A DNA stretch of 64,000 bases. Source: Salinicola socius (GTDB lineage: Bacteria > Pseudomonadota > Gammaproteobacteria > Pseudomonadales > Halomonadaceae). The DNA lies in assembly GCF_001937195.1 (NCBI RefSeq), contig NZ_MSDO01000003.1, positions 62,001 through 126,000 on the forward strand, written 5' to 3'. Both the position numbers and the translations under genes were made by a program. Numbering within the stretch: position 1 is the stretch's first letter; the number at the start of each line of letters is the position of its first letter. This document shows positions 9,589 through 20,300 of the stretch, piece by piece. The notes beneath the pieces were generated by a model. The model was not told the DNA's origin. It was given only the letters and a program-made list of their open reading frames with translations, and ran no database searches.

Positions 9589-10601
9589 GGCATATCCTCC
9601 TCGACGGGCGCGGTTGCTATCAGCTCCTGCACCCAGTGGCAGGCGACCTGGCTGTCACCGGATACGATGATCCCGGGAACCCGTTCGCGGCAGTCCTGGC
9701 GTGGCTGCCCGGAGGAGGTGAATCCGTATCGGCAGCGGGGGTGGAAGGCACATCCGTCCGGCGCCCGGGAAAGCGTCGGCATGTTGCCGGGGATCTGCGC
9801 CAGACGCTGACGGGGCAGCGTCATCTGGGGCAGGGCGTTGATCAGCCCCTGGGTGTAGGGATGCTGCGCGTCATTGATGATCTCACGGGTCGGGCCCTGC
9901 TCGACGATGCGGCCGGCGTACATCACCAGCAGGCGCTGCGTCAGTTGACCGATGACACCGAGATCGTGAGAGATCACGATCAGACCGACGTTGTGCTTGT
10001 CGCAAAGCTGCCTGAGCAGGGCGATGATCTCGGCCTGGATGGTGACATCGAGGGCAGTGGTCGGCTCGTCGGCAATGATGATGTCGGGATCCAGCAGCAG
10101 CGCGATGGCGATCACGACGCGCTGGCAAAGTCCGCCGGAAAGCTGATGCGGATACTGCTCGAGGCGCTGTTCGGGTGACGACACCTGCAGCTGGCGTAGC
10201 TTGTGGAGCGCCAGGATCCTTGCGTCGCGGGCGGCAATCCGGCGGTGCGCCTTGAGACTCTCGATCATCTGCTGGCCGATGGTCAGCACCGGATTGAGCG
10301 TCGTCAGCGGATCCTGGAAGATCATCGCCACCCGATTGCCCCGGATCCGGCGCAACTGGCGATCGGACAGCGGGGTCAGCTCGCGCCCCTCGAACCGAAC
10401 CTGGCCCCTGACGATACGCCCGGGGCGGGAGAGCAGTTTCAGCAGGCTGAAGGCGAGCACCGACTTGCCGGCACCGGATTCGCCAACGATGCCCAGACGT
10501 TCGCCACGTTCTAGCGTGAAACTGACATCGCGCACCGCTCGTATCTCCCCGTCTCTCGACGGAAAGCACACCTCGAGATGCTCGACTTCCAGTAACGCCA
10601 T
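9585..10601 (-). CDS. Peptide ABC transporter ATP-binding protein (OppD/DppD type)
   Basis: A 338-residue ABC ATPase starting MALLEVEHLEV. It has Walker A GESGAGKS, the Q-loop AMIFQDP, the signature LSGGLCQRVVIAIAL, Walker B IIIADEP and switch His in VISHDLGV. The oligopeptide/dipeptide C-terminal region has cysteines in CAFHPRC. The signature is slightly unusual, with GGLCQR instead of GGMRQR. The reading frame stays open upstream into the permease gene, but ATG 10601 with AAGGA upstream gives a normal family start. The stop overlaps the next ATPase (ATGA). Confidence 0.88.
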   Translation of the reverse strand: MALLEVEHLEVCFPSRDGEIRAVRDVSFTLERGERLGIVGESGAGKSVLAFSLLKLLSRPGRIVRGQVRFEGRELTPLSDRQLRRIRGNRVAMIFQDPLTTLNPVLTIGQQMIESLKAHRRIAARDARILALHKLRQLQVSSPEQRLEQYPHQLSGGLCQRVVIAIALLLDPDIIIADEPTTALDVTIQAEIIALLRQLCDKHNVGLIVISHDLGVIGQLTQRLLVMYAGRIVEQGPTREIINDAQHPYTQGLINALPQMTLPRQRLAQIPGNMPTLSRAPDGCAFHPRCRYGFTSSGQPRQDCRERVPGIIVSGDSQVACHWVQELIATAPVEEDMP

Positions 10602-10639
10602 GGCAGCGGTTCCTTGAGCTGAATTCTTGGGCTGGGCGG

Positions 10640-11599
10640 TTATCGCGAGTCTTCGTGCCGAGCCCGGTGGAGACGGGGGTTCAGCGTGTCGCGCAACCAA
10701 TCCCCCAGCAGGTTGATGACCAGCACTAACGCTACCAGCAACAGGCCCGGCAACAATGTGATCCACCAGGAGCCGGACTGCAGATAATCGAACCCGGATT
10801 TGATCAGTGAGCCCAGTGACGGTTCGGTCTCCGGCATACCCAGGCCCAGAAACGACAGCGCCGCCTCGGCCATGATGGCATTGGCGATCTGGACGGTGGA
10901 GAGCACGAAGATCGGTGCCAGGGCATTGGGCAGGATGTGGCGCCACATGATGCGATAATTCGAAAAGCCCAGCACGCGAGCGGCATCGACATACTCCTTC
11001 TGCTTTTCCGCCAGCACGCTGGCCCTGACGGTACGGGCGTACTGAGGCCATTCGCTCAAGCCGATGATCAGGATCAGGATCGCGACGCCGTAGTCGCCAT
11101 AGAACGCGCCGCCAAACGCGGCCTTGACCACCGCCCCGATGACGATCGCCATCATCAAGGTGGAGAACGACAGCTGGATATCGGCCATTCGCATCAGCAG
11201 AGTGTCGATCACTCCCCCGCGGTAGCCTGCGAGCAGACCCAGCGCCGTTCCCAGCAGCGATTGAACCAGCACCGCCCCGAAACCGATCGCAATCGACACC
11301 CGCGCGCCGTAAAGCATTGTCGAGAGCAGATCCCGCCCCTGCGCATCGGTCCCCAGCAGGTGAGCGGGGTCGCTTCCCGCTATCCACAGCGGCGGCAATT
11401 CGGAGTCGAGCAGGCTGATCTGAGCAAGATCGTAGGGATTGCTCGGCGCAAGCCATGGCGTGAGCAAAAGGCTGGCCATCATCGCCACGAACAGCGTCAT
11501 GCAGATCTGGGCCCGGCGATCTCGCTGCAGGCGGTAGAGGAAATAGGAGTCGCGAAAACGACGCCAGGTCGTTGGCGACGACGGATCCTGGATACTCAT
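10640..11599 (-). CDS. Peptide ABC transporter permease (OppC/DppC type)
   Basis: A 319-residue inner-membrane permease of the BPD transport family. The N-terminal OppC-type domain has one membrane segment (about residues 30-52). It is followed by LLGTDAQGRDLLSTMLYGAR, a signature of DppC/OppC proteins, and several more transmembrane helices. The EAA loop, which contacts the ATPases, is seen as DAARVLGFSNYRIMWRHILPN. ATG 11599 overlaps the stop of the other permease as ATGA, which fixes the start. Confidence 0.88.
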   Translation of the reverse strand: MSIQDPSSPTTWRRFRDSYFLYRLQRDRRAQICMTLFVAMMASLLLTPWLAPSNPYDLAQISLLDSELPPLWIAGSDPAHLLGTDAQGRDLLSTMLYGARVSIAIGFGAVLVQSLLGTALGLLAGYRGGVIDTLLMRMADIQLSFSTLMMAIVIGAVVKAAFGGAFYGDYGVAILILIIGLSEWPQYARTVRASVLAEKQKEYVDAARVLGFSNYRIMWRHILPNALAPIFVLSTVQIANAIMAEAALSFLGLGMPETEPSLGSLIKSGFDYLQSGSWWITLLPGLLLVALVLVINLLGDWLRDTLNPRLHRARHEDSR

Positions 11600-12642
11600 G
11601 CCACGCTCCGGGTCAATATCACTCGCGGATTCAGCAGCCGGTAAACCAGATCGACGAGAGTGTTGGTCACGACGAACATCAAACCGATCACCATCAGATA
11701 GGCCACGATCAGCGGCATATCGGCGCGTTCGATGGCATCCAGGAACATCAGCCCCGCGCCCGGCCACTGGAACACGGTCTCTGTCAGCAGGGTATAGGCC
11801 ACCAGCGTGCCGATCTGGACCCCGCCCAGGGTCACTACCGGCAGCAACGTGTTCTTCAGCGCATGCAGAAAATAGATGCGCGACGGCCGCAGCCCCCTGG
11901 CCTTGGCGTATTTCACGTAGTCAGATTCCAATACATCCAGCATCTCGGCATGAATCAGACGCACGAACAGGGGCAGCATGACGAATGCCAGCGACAGGGC
12001 AGGAAGTAGCAGATAGACGAGACCCTGCAGCGAGGCGAAATTGGTATACCAGACGCCCCAGACATGAACCGGATTGCCACGCCCGTAGGCCGGCATTCCC
12101 CCTTCGATGGAGAGAAGCTGATTGAGCCAGTTTCCCCATTGGGTGTCCGCCGGGAACAGCGTCACCTGCACGCCGATCGAGAAGAGCTGAATCAATACCA
12201 TGGCCGACAGAAATACCGGCACCGAGATGCCGAGCACGGACAGCCCCATCAGTGCTTTCGACGGCCAGCTGCGTGGACGGATGGCGCAGAAGACACCTAT
12301 CGGCACCGACAGCACGAGCGTGAGCAGCGCACTGGCCGCCACCAGCTCCAGGGTGGCGGGAAGATAGCGGGCGATCACGCTGAGCGCGGGTTCGTGGAAA
12401 AAGTAGGAGTTGCCGAAGTTCAGGCGCACGGCATTGCCCGCGAAATGCAGGTACTGAGCCCATAGCGGCTGATCCAGGCCAAGCGAGTGTCGCAACGTCG
12501 TCGATTCCGCTTCGGATGCCGTCGGCCCCAGCATCTGCTGCACGGGGTCCCCCAGCCCGCCCTGAATCGCAAAGCCGATCACGCTGATGACGAACATCAC
12601 CGCGAGCGCCTGGCATAGCCGCCGAATCAGAAACATGATCAT
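11596..12642 (-). CDS. Peptide ABC transporter permease (OppB/DppB type)
   Basis: A 348-residue permease of the DppB/OppB type. It begins MIMFLIRRLCQALAVMFVIS, the usual first helix of the family, and has the LGLDQPLWAQY segment and the EAA loop YVKYAKARGLRPSRIYFLHAL. The start at 12642 is set by an ATGA overlap with the upstream binding protein; an ATG six bases later is the alternative. It should form the translocation pore with the neighbouring OppC-type permease. Confidence 0.88.
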   Translation of the reverse strand: MIMFLIRRLCQALAVMFVISVIGFAIQGGLGDPVQQMLGPTASEAESTTLRHSLGLDQPLWAQYLHFAGNAVRLNFGNSYFFHEPALSVIARYLPATLELVAASALLTLVLSVPIGVFCAIRPRSWPSKALMGLSVLGISVPVFLSAMVLIQLFSIGVQVTLFPADTQWGNWLNQLLSIEGGMPAYGRGNPVHVWGVWYTNFASLQGLVYLLLPALSLAFVMLPLFVRLIHAEMLDVLESDYVKYAKARGLRPSRIYFLHALKNTLLPVVTLGGVQIGTLVAYTLLTETVFQWPGAGLMFLDAIERADMPLIVAYLMVIGLMFVVTNTLVDLVYRLLNPRVILTRSVA

Positions 12643-14231
12643 CGCGGGTGGACGACCACGTCGCCGAGGTAGGGCATGTTCATCACGTTCAACACTGGCG
12701 CAATCTCGACGCGATCGGCCGACGCCCAGGCAAGATTCTGCCAATACAGGGGAATGAACGGGGCATCGTCATGAATTGCCCGCTCTGCCTGTCTCAGCAG
12801 CCGGGCGCGAGCCTCCGGCTGCATGGTGAGGTTGGCACGGCGAACTAGCGCGTCGATCTGCGGATTGCAGTACTCGCTGGCGTTGTATCGGCCCGCGCCG
12901 GTAACGGGATCGGGACAGAAGGTCAGATATTCGAAGAAATTGGCGGAATCGCTGGTATCCGAATACCACCCCATCATCATCATGTCGGCCGCGCGCTCGT
13001 CGTACTCGGCCCAGTACTGATTCTTGGGTAGTGTCTCGAACTCGACAGTGACGTTGATCCTGGCCAGCATGGCGGCTACCGCCAATGCGACCTGCGCGGT
13101 CTGGGCATCGTTAACGTAGCGGTTGTTGGGCGCCATCAGGGTGACCGAAAAACCTTCGGCGTAGCCCGCTTCCTGCATCAGTTTCCTGGCCTTGGCGAGA
13201 TCGTAGCGCGGCTCCAGCGCTGCGACATGGCCCGCATATCCCTCGGGCGACATCTGCCCGGCGGGCGTCGCGAAGCCTTTCAACAGGCGTTCGGCAATCG
13301 CGCTCTGATTGACCGCATAGGCGAACGCGCGGCGAACGCGGGGATCGCGAAATGCCGGCACCCGCTGCTCGTTGAGCTGCAGCATGGTGATACGCGTGCC
13401 GGGCATCGTGACCAGCTCGAAACCATCGGCATGACGCAATCGCTGCACCGCATTGAAGGGCACCGGCGAGATGAAGTCGACATCGCCGGCAAGCAGGGCA
13501 GCCACACGAGTGGCGTTTTCGGCGATTGGTGTCATCACCAGATGATCGACATTGCCCGGCGAATGCTGATCCCAGTAGTTCGGGAAACGGATGAACTCGG
13601 TTCGGGTGCCTGGCTGTCGTTTTACCACTTCGAAAGGTCCGGTACCCGACAGGTGGCTCGACGCGAACGAATTGCCGTTCTTGACGATCTCGCTTTTGTC
13701 GCGCCCGTCCGCTGACATCCCGGTATAGAACCGGCTGTCCATCGGGAAGATGTAGGTCGCGAGATTGAGCAGCAGCGGATAGGGCTGACGGGTCATGAGA
13801 TCGACGGTGAAATCATCGACCGCCTCGATGCGCTCGACAGGGTCGAAAATGGCCTTGAAGTCGGGGCTTCGCTTGAGGCGTCGCACCGTCCAGACGACAT
13901 CCGTGGCCGTGAAGGCGTTACCGCTGTGAAAAGTAACGCCATGACGCAGGTGCAGCCGCATGGTGGTGTCGTCGAGACGTTCCCAGCTCGTGGCGAGACG
14001 AGGTTCGAATTCGAGATCCCGGTTCCATCGAACCAGCGGATCGAAGGCTAGATGCGACAGCTGTAGCATGCCGATCGAGAGCTGCTCCTGGATGTCCAGC
14101 GACACAGGGGCGGTGTCGTATGCCACACGGAGCGTGATGCCCTTGTCGTCATCTGCCAGGGCCGTTGCCGCCATTGACGGCAGCAACTGGGCCCCGACCA
14201 GCAAGCCGAGCATGATCGTCTTGAGACGCAT
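12639..14231 (-). CDS. Periplasmic peptide-binding protein, SBP family 5
   Basis: A 530-residue family 5 extracellular solute-binding protein, normal length for DppA/OppA relatives. The signal peptide is residues 1 to about 26, ending ATALADDD. The mature part has the family landmarks RVAYDTAPVSLDIQ, LEFEPRLATSWERLDD and LHLRHGVTFHSGNAFTATDV. It is the first gene of a five-gene minus-strand transporter operon. The downstream pepQ makes small or proline-containing peptides a reasonable guess for the ligand, but nickel, opine or drug substrates also occur in this family. Confidence 0.88.
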   Translation of the reverse strand: MRLKTIMLGLLVGAQLLPSMAATALADDDKGITLRVAYDTAPVSLDIQEQLSIGMLQLSHLAFDPLVRWNRDLEFEPRLATSWERLDDTTMRLHLRHGVTFHSGNAFTATDVVWTVRRLKRSPDFKAIFDPVERIEAVDDFTVDLMTRQPYPLLLNLATYIFPMDSRFYTGMSADGRDKSEIVKNGNSFASSHLSGTGPFEVVKRQPGTRTEFIRFPNYWDQHSPGNVDHLVMTPIAENATRVAALLAGDVDFISPVPFNAVQRLRHADGFELVTMPGTRITMLQLNEQRVPAFRDPRVRRAFAYAVNQSAIAERLLKGFATPAGQMSPEGYAGHVAALEPRYDLAKARKLMQEAGYAEGFSVTLMAPNNRYVNDAQTAQVALAVAAMLARINVTVEFETLPKNQYWAEYDERAADMMMMGWYSDTSDSANFFEYLTFCPDPVTGAGRYNASEYCNPQIDALVRRANLTMQPEARARLLRQAERAIHDDAPFIPLYWQNLAWASADRVEIAPVLNVMNMPYLGDVVVHPR

Positions 14232-14311
14232 GAGAGTCCCGTCGTCGTTATTGGTGTTGTTATCGAGTATGGCGTTGCGTTGAACCGTTGCTCGGCTGGC
14301 CGGACTGGCAA

Positions 14312-14956
14312 TCACTCCTGAGCGGAAAAAGTGGGCTGGATGCGGATGCTTCCCATCTGATCGGCACGTGACACCGTGCACCCCAGGTCGTTGACGCGGC
14401 CATCGGTCAGGCCGTAGACCCAACCATGAACCGACAGCGGCTGCTCGCGTTCCCAGGCGCGCTGGATGATCTTGGTGCGACACAGGTTGGCGACCTGCAG
14501 GCGAACGTTATGTTCGCACATGCGATCGATCTGTTCTTCCAGAGGGAGCGACTCGAGAGTCGGGCGATGCTGTTGGTAGAGCTCGCTGATGCTGTTGAGC
14601 CAGTAGTCGACGATACCGTGCTCGCCACCGGTGATCGCAGCCTTGACCCCGCCGCAGCCGTAGTGCCCGACGACCATGATGTGCTTGACCTTGAGCACGT
14701 CGACAGCAAACTGAACCACCGAAAGCGCATTCATGTCGTTGTGATAGATCAGATTGGCGACGTTACGATGGACGAAAACCTCGCCCGGCGGCAGATCGAC
14801 GATCTGGTTGGCAGGAACGCGGCTGTCGGAGCAACCGATCCATAGATAGTCCGGGTTCTGCTGTTGCGAGAGCTGCGCAAAGAAGTGCGGATCGCGCTGC
14901 TGAACGCCATCGGCCCAACGCCGATTCTGTTCGAGAAGAGTCTGAATATCGCTCAT
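14312..14956 (-). CDS. can: Beta-class carbonic anhydrase
   Basis: A 214-residue beta-carbonic anhydrase that interconverts CO2 and bicarbonate in the cytoplasm. The zinc ligands match E. coli Can in position: Cys42 and Asp44 (CSDSR), His98 and Cys101 (GHYGCGG). The HRNVANL and SVVQFAVDVLKV blocks are also conserved. It runs toward the peptide transporter with an 80-nt gap, and away from gor across a 214-nt divergent region. Confidence 0.93.
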   Translation of the reverse strand: MSDIQTLLEQNRRWADGVQQRDPHFFAQLSQQQNPDYLWIGCSDSRVPANQIVDLPPGEVFVHRNVANLIYHNDMNALSVVQFAVDVLKVKHIMVVGHYGCGGVKAAITGGEHGIVDYWLNSISELYQQHRPTLESLPLEEQIDRMCEHNVRLQVANLCRTKIIQRAWEREQPLSVHGWVYGLTDGRVNDLGCTVSRADQMGSIRIQPTFSAQE

Positions 14957-15057
14957 GACGGTAACCTGAGGTACGGGGTTGGCGAACGTCGTGTTTCACG
15001 GTTAAGGCCATGATTCTAGGCTATTCGACGAAGTTTTCGAAGTGAGTTCGGCGATGT

Positions 15058-15123
15058 CGGTGTCGGCGCCCTTCACAAGGTATTTTTATATCGCCCCGAT
15101 AGGGAGGGACTTTTCCGACACCG
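15058..15123. promoter_or_regulatory. Divergent can-gor region with a 9-bp inverted repeat
   Basis: CGGTGTCGG at 15058-15066 is the exact reverse complement of CCGACACCG at 15115-15123, with 48 nt between. The pair lies in the 214-nt spacer between can and gor. A weak -10-like TATCAT at 15134-15139 follows. It may be a looping operator or a leader-RNA stem; no regulator is identifiable. Confidence 0.3.
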
Positions 15124-15170
15124 GACCGAGGCTGGTATCATCGCCGCATCATGTCTCAAGGAGTTTTACC

Positions 15171-16544
15171 GTGGCGAATTACGATTACGATCTCTTCGTG
15201 ATAGGAGCCGGTTCGGGTGGTGTGCGCGCCGCGCGCACGGCCGCGGCAACGGGTGCGAAAGTGGCGGTTGCCGAAGATCGCTACCTGGGCGGCACCTGCG
15301 TCAATGTCGGCTGCGTGCCGAAGAAACTCTACTCCTACGCGGCGCATTTTCATGATGCATTCGAGGACAGCCACGGGTTCGGGTGGACGATTCCGCAAGC
15401 GCCCAGCTTCGACTGGGCGACACTGCGCGACAACAAGATCGAAGAGATCAAGCGCCTCAACGGCATTTACAGCCGCCTGCTGGAAGGCGCCGGCGTCACG
15501 CTGATCAACGGCCGTGCCAAGGTCATCGACTCCAATGCGGTCGAGATCAACGGCGAGCGCATCACTGCCGAGAAGATACTGGTCGCCGTTGGCGGCTGGC
15601 CCTGGACGCCGGAGTTCGAAGGTAGCGAGCTTACCGTCAATTCCAATCAGGTCTTCGATCTCGATAGCTTCCCCAGCCGTTTTCTGGTGCTGGGCGGTGG
15701 TTACATTGCCGTGGAATTCGCCAGTATCTTCAAGGGTCTGGGTGCCGATACACATCTGATCTACCGGGGCGAACTGTTCCTGCGCGGATTCGATCAGGAA
15801 GTTCGTGAATTCACGCGTGACGAGATGGCCAAGAAGGGCGTCAATCTGCATTTCGAGACCAATATCGAGCGTATCCGCAAGGTCGAAGGCGGGCTCGAAG
15901 TGACGTTGACCAATGGCGAGCAGCTCGAGGTGGACGCCGTGCTCTCCGCCACCGGACGACGCCCGCACCTGGAAGGTCTCGGGCTGGACGCCATCGGTGT
16001 CGAGCTCGATACCGATGGCACGCTCAAGGTCAACGAGCGCTACGAGTCTTCCGTACCGTCGATCCTGGCGCTGGGCGATGTCACCGGGGGCCCGGAACTG
16101 ACGCCTGTCGCTCTGGCGGAAGCAATGCATCTGGTTCAGCACCATTTTCCCAAAGACCCAGGCGACAAGCCCCCGGCGCCACTCGACTACCAGAACATCG
16201 CCACGGCCGTGTTCTGCCATCCCAACATCGGGACCGTCGGTCTGTCCGAAGAGGAGGCGCGTGAGCGGTTGGGGGCGGTTCGCATCTACAGCGCGGACTT
16301 CCGACCGATGAAGCACACCCTGTCCGGCAGTGACGAACGTTGCCTGATGAAACTGGTGGTCGATGATGCCAGCGACCGCGTGGTCGGGGCTCATATGGTC
16401 GGCGACGAAGCGGGAGAGACCATTCAGGGAATCGCGATCGCCGTGCGGGCCCGACTGACCAAGACCGACTTCGACGCCACGGTGGGGATCCACCCGACGG
16501 CGGCGGAAGAGTTCGTGACCATGCGCAGCCTGACTCGCCGCTGA
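15171..16544 (+). CDS. gor: Glutathione-disulfide reductase
   Basis: A 457-residue FAD/NADPH oxidoreductase that reduces glutathione disulfide. It has FAD-binding GAGSGG, the redox-active disulfide GGTCVNVGC (Cys43 and Cys48), a second nucleotide-binding GGGYIAVE, and the C-terminal HPTAAEEFVTM with the catalytic His-Glu. The frame is open further upstream, but GTG 15171 has AAGGAG 7 nt before it and matches the family start ANYDYDLFVIGAGSGG. The E. coli numbering of the pair (Cys42/47) is one lower. Confidence 0.93.
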   Translation: MANYDYDLFVIGAGSGGVRAARTAAATGAKVAVAEDRYLGGTCVNVGCVPKKLYSYAAHFHDAFEDSHGFGWTIPQAPSFDWATLRDNKIEEIKRLNGIYSRLLEGAGVTLINGRAKVIDSNAVEINGERITAEKILVAVGGWPWTPEFEGSELTVNSNQVFDLDSFPSRFLVLGGGYIAVEFASIFKGLGADTHLIYRGELFLRGFDQEVREFTRDEMAKKGVNLHFETNIERIRKVEGGLEVTLTNGEQLEVDAVLSATGRRPHLEGLGLDAIGVELDTDGTLKVNERYESSVPSILALGDVTGGPELTPVALAEAMHLVQHHFPKDPGDKPPAPLDYQNIATAVFCHPNIGTVGLSEEEARERLGAVRIYSADFRPMKHTLSGSDERCLMKLVVDDASDRVVGAHMVGDEAGETIQGIAIAVRARLTKTDFDATVGIHPTAAEEFVTMRSLTRR

Positions 16545-16574
16545 TCGTCGCCTATCGGCCTCGCAGGACAATGG

Positions 16575-16590
16575 CCGCCCGAGAGGGCGG
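16575..16590 (+). terminator. Possible terminator after gor
   Basis: CCGCCC and GGGCGG flank a GAGA loop, 30 nt after the gor stop. The sequence after the stem (tgattgt) has no real T-run, so termination may be weak. Confidence 0.35.
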
Positions 16591-16711
16591 TGATTGTCGC
16601 TGGGAACCCGACCGACTCCGCTCTGGATATTCTCGTTCCTGTTCGTTCCCCGCCTCATCGATGGTCATCTTTTCCAACCTGTCGCTGACCTTGATCTACA
16701 CTCACGATGTT

Positions 16712-16745
16712 CGGGTTCCCGCCGGGCACCCGAATATAAATATTC
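16712..16745 (+). promoter_or_regulatory. Inverted repeats upstream of ectA
   Basis: GAATAT-AA-ATATTC at 16732-16745 is a perfect palindrome with a 2-nt centre, about 95 nt before the ectA start. It follows an imperfect GC hairpin, CGGGT...ACCCG (16712-16732). The AT-rich stretch 16732-16757 is the most promoter-like part of the gor-ectA spacer. In Halomonas elongata ectA is driven by sigma70 and sigma38 promoters, but I cannot fix -35 and -10 boxes here. Confidence 0.35.
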
Positions 16746-16839
16746 ATTATTGAATTGATGCAGTGAAATAACCTGCCGTTTGAAGCTTGGGTGCCTCGCT
16801 GTTATCCTTGATCCCAAATTCGCCATAGCGACAATGACG

Positions 16840-18773
<1,934 letters not shown>

Positions 18774-18795
18774 ATCGGAAACCGGCGCTGGAAAG

Positions 18796-18820
18796 GTGGC
18801 CCTGCCCGGGCCACTTTTTT
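18796..18820 (+). terminator. Intrinsic terminator-like hairpin between ectB and ectC
   Basis: GTGGCCC (18796-18802) pairs with GGGCCAC (18808-18814) around TGCCC, followed directly by six T (18815-18820). This is a textbook rho-independent terminator 22 nt after the ectB stop. The hairpin also holds a GG-N10-GC spacing (18798-18811) that could be read as a poor sigma54 -24/-12 element, relevant because ectC has its own sigma54 promoter in H. elongata. Confidence 0.8.
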
Positions 18821-18881
18821 CGCCCTTCAGGTCATCTCTGATGTTCCCCTTAACGTAGTCACCCACCAGGAGTTGTAATCG

Positions 18882-19277
18882 ATGATCGTACGTAATCTTG
18901 ATGAATGCCGGAAAACCGACCGTTTCGTCAAAGCCGAAAACGGCAACTGGGATAGCACCCGTTTGATGCTGGCCGAAGACAACTGTGGTTTCTCGTTCAA
19001 CATCACACGTATTCATCCGGGTACGGAAACCCATATTCACTACAAGAACCATATCGAAGCGGTGTTCTGCTACGAGGGTGAAGGGGAAGTGGAAACCATT
19101 GCCGATGGCAAGATCCACACCATCAAGGCCGGCGACATGTACCTGCTTGACCAGCACGACGAACACTGGCTGCGTGGCAAGGAGAAGGGCATGACCGTTG
19201 CCTGCGTCTTCAGCCCGGCCTTGACCGGTCGTGAAGTGCATCGTGAAGATGGCTCCTACGCGCCGGCGGACGACTGA
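18882..19277 (+). CDS. ectC: L-ectoine synthase EctC
   Basis: A 131-residue cupin enzyme that cyclises N-gamma-acetyl-diaminobutyrate to ectoine, the compatible solute made under salt stress. Glu59, Tyr87 and His95 fit the iron ligands known from Paenibacillus EctC (Glu57, Tyr85, His93). The start [14 protein letters not shown] is characteristic. AGGAG lies about 8 nt before ATG 18882. It is 108 nt from ectB, with a terminator-like hairpin between, so separate transcription or controlled readthrough is likely. Confidence 0.96.
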   Translation: MIVRNLDECRKTDRFVKAENGNWDSTRLMLAEDNCGFSFNITRIHPGTETHIHYKNHIEAVFCYEGEGEVETIADGKIHTIKAGDMYLLDQHDEHWLRGKEKGMTVACVFSPALTGREVHREDGSYAPADD

Positions 19278-19287
19278 GATCCAGGCG

Positions 19288-19327
19288 CCTCCAGCGTCAG
19301 CTCTCGACCTCCAGCGTCAGCTCTCGA
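19288..19327. repeat. Perfect 20-bp tandem duplication after ectC
   Basis: The 20-bp unit beginning CCTCCAGCGTCAG occurs twice head to tail (19288-19307 and 19308-19327) with no mismatch. It lies between the ectC stop and the shared terminator. It looks like a recent local duplication with no coding role. Confidence 0.9.
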
Positions 19328-19347
19328 TGAGCGCGATACAAAAAAAA

Positions 19348-19369
19348 GACCGCCTCGGCGGTCTTTTTT
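19348..19369. terminator. Bidirectional terminator between ectC and cyoE
   Basis: GACCGCC (19348-19354) and GGCGGTC (19357-19363) form the stem, flanked by seven or more A on the left and six T on the right. It can therefore stop transcription of ectC on the plus strand and the cyo operon on the minus strand. Confidence 0.88.
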
Positions 19370-19395
19370 ATTGAACAACGTCTACTCGACACCAT

Positions 19396-20292
19396 TCACC
19401 GCAATAAGGCGAACGACAGCAACGATTCAGTCATCGGCATGCGGCTATCCACCGACATCATCACGCTCAGAGCGGTCACCACCATGATCGAGATGCCAAA
19501 GACCTTGCGAGCCCAGGCTCGATCATCGGTGGTCCGATAGCCCTTGAGCGTCACGCTGAGCCAATAGACGCCGACCGCGATGGCGACGATCGCATAGGCC
19601 CAGCCGGTATAGCCGGCGACGGAAAGCATGACCGAGGCGATCACGAACAACGCGGTATAGATCACGATGTGTCGTTTGGCCACGGCGACGCCGCATTTTA
19701 CCGGCAGAACCGGGATGGACGCCGATGCGTAATCGTCGTATCGAAAGATGGCGATCGCGTAGGAATGCGGCATCTGCCACATGCTGAAAATGATCAGCAG
19801 CAGAAGGGCACCCAGATCGAACTGTCCCGTTACTGCACAGTAGCCGATCACCGGTGGCGAGGCGCCGGACAGACTGCCGATCAGCGTGCTGTATACCGAG
19901 TGGCGTTTGAGATAGAGGCTATAGGCACCGACGTAGATGGCGAAACCGAATGCCGCGAACCCCGTCGCCAGCGGCGTCGTCATCCCTGCCAGCAGGCCGA
20001 AGCCGGCGATACCCAACGCGCAAGCCAGCAGCAGGGCAATCGGAATCGAAATCTCGCCGGTCACCATGGCCCGGGACTGCGTCCGCGCCATATGACCGTC
20101 GATATCGCGGTCGATCACGTTATTGAAAACGCAACCCGACGCCACGACCAGCGAGGTGCCGAGTACCGCTGCCAGGAACAACCAGAGCTCGAAACGGCCA
20201 CCGGCGGCCAGGAAATAGCCGCCGATGACTGTGACGAGATTGCCGAAGATGATACCGGGCTTGGTCAGCGCCAGATAAGGCTTCAAGGCCAT
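19396..20292 (-). CDS. cyoE: Protoheme IX farnesyltransferase (heme O synthase) CyoE
   Basis: A 298-residue UbiA-family membrane prenyltransferase that makes heme O for the bo3 oxidase. The first prenyl-diphosphate motif is seen as [18 protein letters not shown]. The N-terminus [19 protein letters not shown] matches E. coli CyoE, so I chose ATG 20292, 8 nt after the cyoD stop. A longer form from 20343 would overlap cyoD by 43 nt. It is the last gene of cyoABCDE. Confidence 0.92.
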   Translation of the reverse strand: MALKPYLALTKPGIIFGNLVTVIGGYFLAAGGRFELWLFLAAVLGTSLVVASGCVFNNVIDRDIDGHMARTQSRAMVTGEISIPIALLLACALGIAGFGLLAGMTTPLATGFAAFGFAIYVGAYSLYLKRHSVYSTLIGSLSGASPPVIGYCAVTGQFDLGALLLLIIFSMWQMPHSYAIAIFRYDDYASASIPVLPVKCGVAVAKRHIVIYTALFVIASVMLSVAGYTGWAYAIVAIAVGVYWLSVTLKGYRTTDDRAWARKVFGISIMVVTALSVMMSVDSRMPMTESLLSFALLR

Positions 20293-20300
20293 CTGCGGGC

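Noticed and set aside
9585-11456. One 623-codon fused permease-ATPase
   Set aside because: The frame is open upstream, but the OppD family starts at MALLEVEHLEV and the upstream part is the other frame of the permease gene.
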